DNA of 10,317 nt from an uncultured Rickettsiales bacterium (lineage in GTDB: Bacteria; Pseudomonadota; Alphaproteobacteria; Rickettsiales; UBA1997): positions 1-10,317 of the forward strand of contig CATOJU010000024.1 in assembly GCA_951800555.1 (NCBI GenBank), written 5' to 3'. How positions within the stretch are numbered: the stretch's first letter is position 1; each line of letters begins with the position of its first letter. The notes under the pieces are model-generated. The model worked only from the letters and a program-made list of their open reading frames with translations. It had not been told where the DNA came from and ran no database searches. Positions 1 through 6,637 of the stretch are shown here, in pieces. The position numbers were made by a program, and so were the translations under genes.

Positions 1-23
1 TATTTTTTAAATTCTTTACTTTT

Positions 24-2039
24 TTATTTTTTTTTTCTACGTTTCTTTGTAAAATTTGGATCTTTCTTTTTATTTTTATTTTCTTTAAAAATTTTTTTAC
101 TTTTTAAAAGTCCATCTTTTTTTACAAATAAATCATTTATCAATTTTGAATAATATTTCAAAAGATCCTTTTCATTCTTCAATAAACCAGTAGCAACAAT
201 ACCCTCTGCCACTTTTAAATCATCTAAAAGAAATGTTCTATACGCTATAACATCCGGTATTATTTTATTATCTAGTAATTCTAATAAAACATTTATTTCT
301 ACTTTTTTGCTTAAAATATATAAATTGCTCCAAGCTATATATCTACTTTGTAATTCTTCTTTTGAAAGTATTTTATATTTTTCAAATAGTTTTATATTCT
401 TTTTTGAAATAATTTCTTCTAATGTTGAAAAAATACTTTTATTTGTATATAATTTTCTTTTTTTAGCTTCCTTTTCCCAATCTTTGGAATAACTGTCTTT
501 CTCAAATCTTATGTTTTTAGTTCTAATTATAATATCTTTAATTGTCTTCAAAACAGCAATTTCAAATGGTTCAGTCTCAAGATAATTGTTTATTAGGTTT
601 ATTGTTTTATCAATAGAGTCCGTTACTATTGTATTTAAAATAGCTATTGGAGTAGCAGCATTTTGAGATGATCCAACTGTTCTAAATTCAAATTTATTCC
701 CAGTAAAAGCAAAAGGCGATGTTCTATTTTTATCAACATTATCTTTTAAGAAATTTGGAACTTTTTTAAAAGTTGCAAATAATTTTGATTCAAATTCCAA
801 GTCTATATTTGAACTTTTTTCTATTGTATTTAAAACTTTATCTAAAAAATGTCCTAAAAATACAGAAATTATATTTGGTGGCGCCCCATTGCCACCTAAC
901 CTAGCTTCATTTCCAGGAAATGCCACAGATGACATTAATAAATCACTATGATCATAAACAGCTTGTATAACAACAACTAGAAAAGTTAAAAATTGTAAAA
1001 TATCATTTTTATTTGAATTATATTTTAATAAATTATTTCCCTTTGAATCTTCTAAAGACCAATTTAAATGTTTAGCACTACCACAAATTTCGCTAAATGG
1101 TTTCTCATTTAAAAGACAAACCAAACCATGTTTACTAGCAATATTATTCATTAGTATCATCAATAATTGATTATGATCGTTTGCCAAATTTGCTTCTTCA
1201 TATATTGGTGCAAATTCAAATTGATTTGGCGCTACTTCATTATGTCTTGTAGCTACTGGAATCCCATATTTATAGCATTCTGTTTCCACATCATTCATAA
1301 AGCCTAAAACTTTACTTTTTATTATTCCTAGATATTGATCATACATTTGTTGTGTCTTTGGTGGTTTTATACCAAACAATGTTTTTCCTAACATTTTTAA
1401 ATCATCTCTTTTTTCAAATTTATCTTTATCTATTAAAAAATATTCCTGTTCTAATCCAACAGTAGGGTAAACACTTTTTACATCTTTTCCAAAAAATTCC
1501 AATAATTCTTTACATTTTTGATTTAAAGCAGCTTTTGATTTTAATAAAGGTAGTTTTTGATCAATCGATTCACCATTATAGGTTATAAAAACAGATGGAA
1601 TACATAATGTTTTTACTCCATTATTATCATATATAAATAATGGACTAGAAGCATCCCAAGCCACATATCCTCTAGACTCAAAAGTATTTCTTGAACTATC
1701 TGTTGAAAAACTATTAGCTCCCGTTTCAACATAAATTAAACTAGTACCACTTAATTTTTCTATTGCTTCATCACTAGAATCTAAAGATAAAAAACTATCA
1801 TGTTTTTCCGCACTTTTCCCATTTAATGGTTGAAACCAATGGGTATAATGACTAGCTCCCATTGATATGGCCCAATTTTTAACTGCATTTGCTATTTCAT
1901 TCGCTTGATTCTCATTTATCGCAATATCTTCATCTATCCATCTTTCTAAAATTGAAAAAGTTTCTTTTGAAAGAATATCACACATTTTTTTTCTATCAAA
2001 TACATTTTCTTTGTAGATTTTGGAAATTTTGCTGCTCAT
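24..2039 (-). CDS. glnN: Type III glutamine synthetase-like protein (GSIII), active-site residues altered
   Basis: The family makes glutamine from glutamate, ammonia and ATP in the cytoplasm. The 671 residues follow GSIII end to end: THWFQPL with AEKHDSF (residues 66-83), RGYVAWD (123-129), the EQEYFLID metal strand (E197, E199), RHNEVAPNQFE (265-275, E268 and E275), KHLNWS (323-328), LGGNGAPP (381-388) and NRTSPFAFTGNKFEFR (438-453). Two sites differ from the family pattern as I know it. The usual NGSGKH reads CGSAKH (C319, A322). The usual NEAPP of the flap, whose Glu corresponds to Glu327 of type I enzymes, reads NGAPP (G385, codon GGG). The metal-binding glutamates and R380 are kept. The length is slightly below the usual 700 or so, with a lysine-rich tail after about residue 646. 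The frame is intact. It could be an active variant, an enzyme with a changed substrate, or a regulatory pseudoenzyme. Family assignment is firm; glutamine synthesis is not. Confidence 0.93.
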   Translation of the reverse strand: MSSKISKIYKENVFDRKKMCDILSKETFSILERWIDEDIAINENQANEIANAVKNWAISMGASHYTHWFQPLNGKSAEKHDSFLSLDSSDEAIEKLSGTSLIYVETGANSFSTDSSRNTFESRGYVAWDASSPLFIYDNNGVKTLCIPSVFITYNGESIDQKLPLLKSKAALNQKCKELLEFFGKDVKSVYPTVGLEQEYFLIDKDKFEKRDDLKMLGKTLFGIKPPKTQQMYDQYLGIIKSKVLGFMNDVETECYKYGIPVATRHNEVAPNQFEFAPIYEEANLANDHNQLLMILMNNIASKHGLVCLLNEKPFSEICGSAKHLNWSLEDSKGNNLLKYNSNKNDILQFLTFLVVVIQAVYDHSDLLMSSVAFPGNEARLGGNGAPPNIISVFLGHFLDKVLNTIEKSSNIDLEFESKLFATFKKVPNFLKDNVDKNRTSPFAFTGNKFEFRTVGSSQNAATPIAILNTIVTDSIDKTINLINNYLETEPFEIAVLKTIKDIIIRTKNIRFEKDSYSKDWEKEAKKRKLYTNKSIFSTLEEIISKKNIKLFEKYKILSKEELQSRYIAWSNLYILSKKVEINVLLELLDNKIIPDVIAYRTFLLDDLKVAEGIVATGLLKNEKDLLKYYSKLINDLFVKKDGLLKSKKIFKENKNKKKDPNFTKKRRKKK

Positions 2040-2342
2040 AATAATAATTATTTTTATTTATGTTTATATATTATATAAAAAATATTAATATTCAAGATAT
2101 TTTTGGAATGTGTAATTGTTTTTTCTTCTCGTATTTTTATTGCGTTTACTATTTCTTTAATTTTTCTTTATTTATGTTATTCTTACACATTTTTATTATC
2201 GTAAAAAGTTTAAAAAATAAAATTAGGATTAAAAACAATTATACTGATAAAATATATATTATAATTTTGAAAACTTTTTAAATAAGTTGATTATTTAGGC
2301 AAAAAAATAAAATATATAGAAAGTATAAAAATTTTTAATTTT
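2040..2342. other. Divergent intergenic region, no supported gene
   Basis: These 303 bases separate the minus-strand glutamine synthetase-like gene from the plus-strand exported-protein gene. The left end carries the minus-strand promoter. At the right end TTGATT (2287-2292) with TAAAAT (2308-2313, spacer 15) is a weak candidate promoter for the gene at 2343. The middle (about 2100-2200) is strongly T-rich on the plus strand, which leaves a 73-codon plus-strand frame open (2060-2281). I attribute this to composition, since that frame would start inside the opposing promoter and encodes little besides Phe, Ile, Tyr and Lys. Confidence 0.6.
2068..2095 (-). promoter_or_regulatory. Probable promoter of the glutamine synthetase-like gene
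   Basis: On the minus strand a TTGAAT box (2090-2095) is followed by TAATAT (2068-2073, spacer 16) or an overlapping TATAAT (2070-2075, spacer 14). The start codon is about 30 bases downstream. The 12-bp palindrome AATATTAATATT (2081-2092) lies between the boxes and recurs before virD4 and comM. The call is by eye in AT-rich DNA, so it is tentative. Confidence 0.4.
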
Positions 2343-2780
2343 ATGAAAAAATTAACTTTATTATTGTTATTGTGTTCCATTAGTTTTGCAAGTTGTAAAA
2401 GCGTTTATGCTTTCCCAAATTTATTCGGTAAAAATATTAATAAAGATGATGATAAATTTGATAAACTTGATAAATTGAATAAAAATATTAAAATATCAAG
2501 AATGGTTGAAAGTGAAACAAGTAATTTCTTAGCATTAACGAAACAGGCAAGTTATATTTCTAAAAAAATAGAGAATCTTTACAGAGCTTTAGAAAACAAT
2601 GTGGAAGAGTATGATAGACTAACAAATTCTTATAATAAACAAAAAAATAATTTAAATAAAGTTTATAAATCTATTAATTTATCTATGAAGAAAATAAATA
2701 ATCTAATTAAATACGAAAACGAAAAAGATATAATTATTACACCAAAAAAAATTTCACAACAGAAAGATATTGATTTATAA
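2343..2780 (+). CDS. Small exported coiled-coil protein, possible lipoprotein; function unknown
   Basis: I do not recognise the family. The 145-residue product starts with a clear Sec signal: two lysines, a leucine-rich core (residues 4-15) and then either a permissive lipobox, S-F-A-S before Cys18, or an ordinary signal peptidase I site after V-Y-A (residue 23). The mature part has a charged D/K stretch with DKFDKLDKLNK (about 37-47). From about 55 to 125 there is a long helix-forming, coiled-coil-like segment rich in Asn, Lys and Glu. It should therefore sit in the periplasm or be anchored to a membrane. No ribosome binding site is visible, as for most genes here. It points toward virD4 but is separated from it by about 480 bases, so a shared transcript is unlikely. 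The signal peptide makes a real gene likely; any secretion-system role (VirB5- or VirB7-like) would be guesswork. Confidence 0.75.
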   Translation: MKKLTLLLLLCSISFASCKSVYAFPNLFGKNINKDDDKFDKLDKLNKNIKISRMVESETSNFLALTKQASYISKKIENLYRALENNVEEYDRLTNSYNKQKNNLNKVYKSINLSMKKINNLIKYENEKDIIITPKKISQQKDIDL

Positions 2781-2851
2781 CTTAATTTCAGTATATCAAA
2801 ATTCTGAGGTTTTGCAAAAAAATAGCTATCATAATTTTATCAAAAACAAAT

Positions 2852-3037
2852 AGTTGGCAGTATTATAAAAAAGTAATAAAATTTTATTAATTAATATATA
2901 CATAATTTAAGTGAAATTTTGAAGAGTTATGTTTTATGGTTTTTAAGATTATTTAAATAGCATTAATAATTATTTTATTTTTATATAGAAATCCTATTAA
3001 TCAATATTTGAATATATACAAAATAGTACTGCCGGCT
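2852..3037. repeat. Imperfect 15-bp inverted repeat spanning about 186 bases
   Basis: The left arm is AGTTGGCAGTATTAT at 2852-2866. The right arm at 3023-3037, read on the minus strand, is AGCCGGCAGTACTAT. Twelve of 15 positions match and all three differences are transitions. The arms are the only GC-containing patches in an otherwise AT-only gap, which argues against simple compositional chance. The interior encodes nothing I can recognise. It could be the ends of a degraded miniature element, paired binding sites, or coincidence. Confidence 0.35.
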
Positions 3038-3204
3038 TTTCATTCTTAAGTTACTATTTATATAGATAATAATCAATAAATAAAAAAGGATAAAAATTGG
3101 TAATGTTGCTTTTGGATTCGATAACAATATTATTATTTTTTATACTTTTTTATTTTTAATATTATTTTGAAAATACAGACTATTTTATTCTTTATAAAAA
3201 ACTC

Positions 3205-3250
3205 TTGATTTATTTTTATCAAAATTTAATATTAATATTAATTATATATA
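3205..3250 (+). promoter_or_regulatory. Probable virD4 promoter with AATATTAATATT palindrome
   Basis: TTGATT (3205-3210) precedes TATTAA (3230-3235, spacer 19) inside the palindrome AATATTAATATT (3228-3239). That is followed by TTATATATA and then the virD4 start 23 bases after the palindrome. The same palindrome followed by an ATATAA-type stretch stands before comM and the glutamine synthetase-like gene. Confidence 0.35.
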
Positions 3251-3262
3251 ACAAACACTAAA

Positions 3263-5041
3263 ATGTCAGAAAATAAAGATTTGTCAATAGCTTTACGAAA
3301 TTTTGTAACAATAAGTTTAGTAATTATATGTAGCTTAGTACTACTATTTATAATAATAGGAACTTCAATATTTATTTGTATAAGAGGCTTAAACAAGACA
3401 AAAGCACTATTTATGGGGCAAGATCTTGGAGGAATTTTGCGATTAATATTTATTGATTTTAGAAGGCATTGGTTATTCATAATACAACATTTTGATCAGT
3501 TTTCCGCATATCAATCTTATTTTCTTAAAATTATATTGTCAACATTAACACCTATACTGATATATGCCTGTTGTTTCTTTAAATACAAATCACAACTTTT
3601 AGAATGGAGACCATTTAAACAACCAGAAAGTCAACATGGTAATGCTCATTGGGCTACATTAAAAGAAATGAAACAAGCCAAACTTTTTGAAAAAAAAGGG
3701 ATGCTTTTAGGAAATTATAAAGGAACATATTTAGTAGAATATAGTTTTCAGCACGCACTTTTATTTGCTCCTACCGGTTCTGGTAAAGGTGTGGGATTCG
3801 TAATTCCAAATTTATTATTTTGGAATGAATCAGTTATAGTGCACGATATTAAACTTGAAAACTATGAACTAACTAGTGGTTATAGAAATAGAGTTTTAAA
3901 ACAAAAAGTATTTTTATGGAACCCAGCAGATCAACAGGGAATAACTCATTGTTATAATCCTATGGATTGGGTAGCAAGGGATGCCGGTGGTTTGGTGGAC
4001 GATGTACAGAAAATTGCAAAATTCCTATTGCCGAAAGAAGACTTTTGGGTAAATGAAGCAAGATCTTTAACTGAAGGATTAATGTTATATTTGTATGCAG
4101 ATAAAAATAAACCTACTTCATTAGGTGAAACTTTAAGGTTAATAAGAAGTGAAGATTTAGCCTATAGTTTAGCAGTTGTTTTGGATACTTTAGGAGCGGA
4201 GATTCACCCTGTTGCATACATGAACTTAGGTGCATTTTTAAATAAAGCAGATAAAGAAAGATCGGGTGTATGTTCTACAGCCTCTTCAGCTTTAAGTTTA
4301 TGGTCAAACCCTTTTGTAGATACAGCTACTTCAAAAAGTCACTTTAATATGGGTAGGTTTAGATATGAAGCATATTCTCTTTTTGTAGGTATTTCACCAA
4401 ATAATATTGAACGTTTAAGACCATTATTACAAATATTTTATCAGCAGGCAGCAACTATATTTACACAAAAAATGCCGACAAAAGAAGAAAAAATTGGTGT
4501 AATGATGCTACTTGACGAGTTTCCAACATTAGGGGAAATGCAAGAAATTAAGGTTGGTATTGCTTACTACCGAGGTTATAGAGTTAAATTATTCTTAATT
4601 GTACAGGATACAGACCAGTTGAAGGATATTTATAAAGATGCAGGTATGAATTCATTCCTATCAAACGCTTCTTATCGTATAACCTATTCTGCTAATAACC
4701 CGACTACTGCTAAATTAATTTCGGATCTTTTAGGTAATAAAACAGTTGTGAGTGAAAGTTCAAGTAGACCGAAATATCTTGATTTAAATCCAGGTTCAAG
4801 AACTGTAAATGTAAATAAAAATAGTAGGAATTTATTGATGCCTCAGGAAATTATTACACTTCCTAGGGATCAAGAAATTATATTAATTGAATCTAAGAAT
4901 CCTATTTTATGTAATAAAATTTTCTATTATAAAGATAAAATGTTTACAAAAAGGTTATTAGAAAAAACTTTTGTACCGAAACAAACACCATATATTGCCC
5001 CAACTAAGAAAAAAGACGATAAAGAAGGTGAAAAGAAATAA
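3263..5041 (+). CDS. virD4: VirD4 type IV secretion coupling protein (TraG/VirD4 ATPase)
   Basis: VirD4 is the inner-membrane ATPase that recruits substrates and passes them to the VirB type IV secretion channel. The 592 residues show an N-terminal anchor with transmembrane segments at about 14-40 and 88-106. The TraG/VirD4 entry motif HGNAHWATLKEMKQA follows (125-139). Then come the Walker A loop APTGSGKG (169-176, K175), HDIKLENYELTSGYR (194-208), FLWNPAD, CYNPMDW, a Walker B MLLDEF (415-420, D418 and E419) and the conserved YYRGYRVKLFLIVQDT region (435-450). All expected motifs are intact, and the length and wording match Rickettsiales VirD4 as I recall it. The highly charged K/D/E tail (about 582-592) is variable in the family. 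In Rickettsiales virD4 usually closes a virB8-virB11 cluster, but nothing of that cluster lies upstream here. The next gene starts 24 bases later and is probably co-transcribed. Confidence 0.97.
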   Translation: MSENKDLSIALRNFVTISLVIICSLVLLFIIIGTSIFICIRGLNKTKALFMGQDLGGILRLIFIDFRRHWLFIIQHFDQFSAYQSYFLKIILSTLTPILIYACCFFKYKSQLLEWRPFKQPESQHGNAHWATLKEMKQAKLFEKKGMLLGNYKGTYLVEYSFQHALLFAPTGSGKGVGFVIPNLLFWNESVIVHDIKLENYELTSGYRNRVLKQKVFLWNPADQQGITHCYNPMDWVARDAGGLVDDVQKIAKFLLPKEDFWVNEARSLTEGLMLYLYADKNKPTSLGETLRLIRSEDLAYSLAVVLDTLGAEIHPVAYMNLGAFLNKADKERSGVCSTASSALSLWSNPFVDTATSKSHFNMGRFRYEAYSLFVGISPNNIERLRPLLQIFYQQAATIFTQKMPTKEEKIGVMMLLDEFPTLGEMQEIKVGIAYYRGYRVKLFLIVQDTDQLKDIYKDAGMNSFLSNASYRITYSANNPTTAKLISDLLGNKTVVSESSSRPKYLDLNPGSRTVNVNKNSRNLLMPQEIITLPRDQEIILIESKNPILCNKIFYYKDKMFTKRLLEKTFVPKQTPYIAPTKKKDDKEGEKK

Positions 5042-5065
5042 TTAATTTTTATAGGGATATTAATT

Positions 5066-6007
5066 ATGGGTAATGAATTAGTCTTGTTTAATCAAAAATT
5101 TAGAGTAAATAAAGATTCAATTTTGAATTATCTTTATACTAATACAGAAAGTAAAAAGCAAACAGATTTAGAAAGTTTTGTATTTTGTTTTACAGAATTA
5201 TACAGATTACCAATTTTAATTCCACTATTAAATGCAATACTTACAAAAGTTAAGCATAGAGATGCAACATTTAAAGTAACACCATTATATAGTTGGGATA
5301 GGATAGCAGGGCATTGCGTGAGTGCTCCAAAAGAAATTAAAGATCAAGAAAGTAGTTTTAAAAAAAGATTTTTTTCCTATTATTATACAATAATGATAAA
5401 AAAAATTAGACCAGATATTATAATCCACGAAATAGCACATTCAATAGAAAGAATAGCTGAAATTGATCTAAATAATGGTTTTAAACAGGTTTTGGAAGCA
5501 GATTTTAAAGCAGGTAATAGTAATTCAACACATTTAAAAGCTGGCGTAAAAGATGTTATGGAAACCCAATTAAAAGGTTATAAATTAGAACATCATATGT
5601 CAGAACTTTTTGCAAGATTTTTTGAAATGCTAGCTATGTCCTATGATGTAGAAGGATGGGGGGAATATCAATTTTATTATAAAGAAATAGAAAAATATTT
5701 TACAAATACTGTAAAATGGACTAAAGAAGTTTTAACACCTATTTTAGATAAAAAAATTGATTCAGATGTTAAAGCAAGTTCTTTAGCTTTAGTTGAAAAA
5801 TTAGAACCCTATAAAAAAAGCTGGGTTAAAAATCATCAATCTAAATTTGCAAATTCAGATGATCCCAACAAAAAATGGTTAAGTGTTGTAATGCAGGAAG
5901 AAAAACATATGTTTGATCCTGATGATATTATAAAAACTTTTGATAATAAAGAATTAAAAAAATTGGATAATGGTGCGGAGTATTTTGAATTTAAGAAAAA
6001 AAATTAG
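5066..6007 (+). CDS. HEXXH-motif putative zinc metallopeptidase encoded directly after virD4
   Basis: I do not recognise a named family. The 313-residue protein has no signal peptide or convincing membrane segment. The region IIIHEIAHSIERIAE (118-132) contains a textbook zinc-binding HEXXH (H121, E122, H125). About 55 residues later HMSELFARFFE (177-187) supplies an acidic residue (E180 or E187) suited to be the third zinc ligand of a gluzincin-type site. This HEXXH plus ELFARxFE layout resembles, from memory, peptidase-like domains carried by large polyvalent proteins of phages and conjugative elements. That link is inference. The C-terminal third (about 220-313) is a charged helical region. 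The start is supported by AGGG about nine bases upstream, one of the few visible ribosome binding sites here. The 24-base gap to virD4 suggests one operon, making a secreted substrate or an accessory factor of the secretion system possible. Being a gene is firm; peptidase activity is likely but untested. Confidence 0.85.
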   Translation: MGNELVLFNQKFRVNKDSILNYLYTNTESKKQTDLESFVFCFTELYRLPILIPLLNAILTKVKHRDATFKVTPLYSWDRIAGHCVSAPKEIKDQESSFKKRFFSYYYTIMIKKIRPDIIIHEIAHSIERIAEIDLNNGFKQVLEADFKAGNSNSTHLKAGVKDVMETQLKGYKLEHHMSELFARFFEMLAMSYDVEGWGEYQFYYKEIEKYFTNTVKWTKEVLTPILDKKIDSDVKASSLALVEKLEPYKKSWVKNHQSKFANSDDPNKKWLSVVMQEEKHMFDPDDIIKTFDNKELKKLDNGAEYFEFKKKN

Positions 6008-6010
6008 ATT

Positions 6011-6045
6011 TTTACATAACAATAAAAAATTTATTGTTATGTAAA
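6011..6045. terminator. Perfect hairpin between convergent genes, probable bidirectional terminator
   Basis: Arms 6011-6026 and 6030-6045 are perfect 16-bp reverse complements around a three-base AAA loop. It starts three bases after the stop codon of the HEXXH gene and ends five bases before the stop of the minus-strand gene. T-rich bases on the outgoing side of either strand are few, so it resembles a stem-driven bidirectional terminator. Confidence 0.75.
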
Positions 6046-6050
6046 TATGT

Positions 6051-6593
6051 TTAAAATATGTTACAACCTTTAGTTTGTTGATTTCCTTTTAGTTTTTCTA
6101 TTGTTGTTGATTGTTCTTTTTTTAATTGGTTTTCGTTTCTTTCTATTTGTCTTCCAATTTCTATATATTTTTCTACATATTTTATTGGTTTTAATTTTTC
6201 TACTATTACTTTTGGATCTTCAGAAAATATGTCAATATAACCTGAATTTGGTTCCACTAATTCATATTTTTCTGCTCTTTTATTCAATTCTGAATTAACT
6301 TTTTCTTTAAGTATTTTTACCCAGCTTAAATAAATAGAATTATATTTTGGTATTTCTTTTATTATTTTATTATTATATCTTTCTTGGAATAATTTTATAG
6401 CATCTTCGTATTCTTTTGTATCTTGATATAAATAAATAAGTACATCACAGAAATTTTTTTCATTTCCTCCATAAGGAGGAATAATGGGTTTATTTAGTTT
6501 AGCCCAATAAAAAAATATCAATAGTTTAATTAAAAGTTTTTCTTGAATATATTTAAACCAGTATAATAAAATTAACCTACTTGATTTTTTCAT
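6051..6593 (-). CDS. Hypothetical protein, lysine-rich with hydrophobic N-terminus
   Basis: I recognise no family. Using the ATG at 6593 the product is 180 residues. A hydrophobic and basic N-terminal third (about 7-31, LILLYWFKY then LLIKLLIFFYWAKL) could be an amphipathic helix or a membrane association segment. PIIPPYGGNEKNF (37-49) follows, and then a helical, Lys/Glu-rich region to the end, with a Gln/Lys-rich tail ending in CNIF. The frame can be extended upstream to a TTG at 6644, but that would overlap the HU start, so the ATG is preferred. Codon use (Lys, Glu, Ile, Asn) matches its neighbours and the frame is open throughout, which supports a genuine gene. It is divergent from the HU gene with 44 bases between start codons, and convergent with the HEXXH gene. 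No regulation is evident beyond the shared divergent promoter region. Confidence 0.6.
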   Translation of the reverse strand: MKKSSRLILLYWFKYIQEKLLIKLLIFFYWAKLNKPIIPPYGGNEKNFCDVLIYLYQDTKEYEDAIKLFQERYNNKIIKEIPKYNSIYLSWVKILKEKVNSELNKRAEKYELVEPNSGYIDIFSEDPKVIVEKLKPIKYVEKYIEIGRQIERNENQLKKEQSTTIEKLKGNQQTKGCNIF

Positions 6594-6607
6594 TACAATA
6601 TTATAAT
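6581..6607 (+). promoter_or_regulatory. Probable promoter of the HU-family gene
   Basis: TTGATT (6581-6586) and a consensus TATAAT (6602-6607) are separated by 15 bases, and the ATG lies 30 bases after the second box. The -35 box lies inside the 5' end of the opposing gene. On the minus strand an overlapping TATAAT (6600-6605) sits so close to the ATG at 6593 that a minus-strand transcript would be nearly leaderless. The two genes may thus compete for polymerase. Confidence 0.4.
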
Positions 6608-6637
6608 ATGTGTTTATATTAATAAGTTTTTTATAAA

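Larger units (their letters stand above)
2781..3262. other. 482-base intergenic region upstream of virD4
   Basis: There is no credible gene. The stretch is nearly all A and T except for two GC-containing patches (around 2852-2866 and 3023-3037) that form an imperfect inverted repeat, listed separately. The last 60 bases hold the likely virD4 promoter. An 18-codon hydrophobic frame beginning at 3103, with AAGGA 12 bases before it, is too short to call. The length is unusual compared with the other gaps in the window and could be a decayed gene or the scar of a small element. Confidence 0.6.

Noticed and set aside
2060..2281. 73-codon plus-strand open frame in the divergent gap
   Set aside because: It begins within the opposing promoter region, encodes an almost featureless Phe/Ile/Tyr/Lys sequence, and is open mainly because the strand is T-rich there.
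2874..2889. Perfect 16-bp palindrome of A and T only
   Set aside because: There is no loop and no T-tract, and its position has no clear relation to a gene end; likely chance in AT-only DNA.
3103..3159. 18-codon hydrophobic frame upstream of virD4
   Set aside because: Too short, with AAGGA spaced poorly (12 bases); could be a leader peptide but nothing supports it.
3238..3480. Minus-strand open frame over the virD4 start
   Set aside because: It is antisense to the conserved N-terminal region of virD4 and has no recognisable protein features.
5066..6007. Reading the HEXXH protein as evidence of a prophage or conjugative element
   Set aside because: No integrase, relaxase, phage structural gene, terminal repeat or attachment site is visible in the window; only the motif resemblance supports it.
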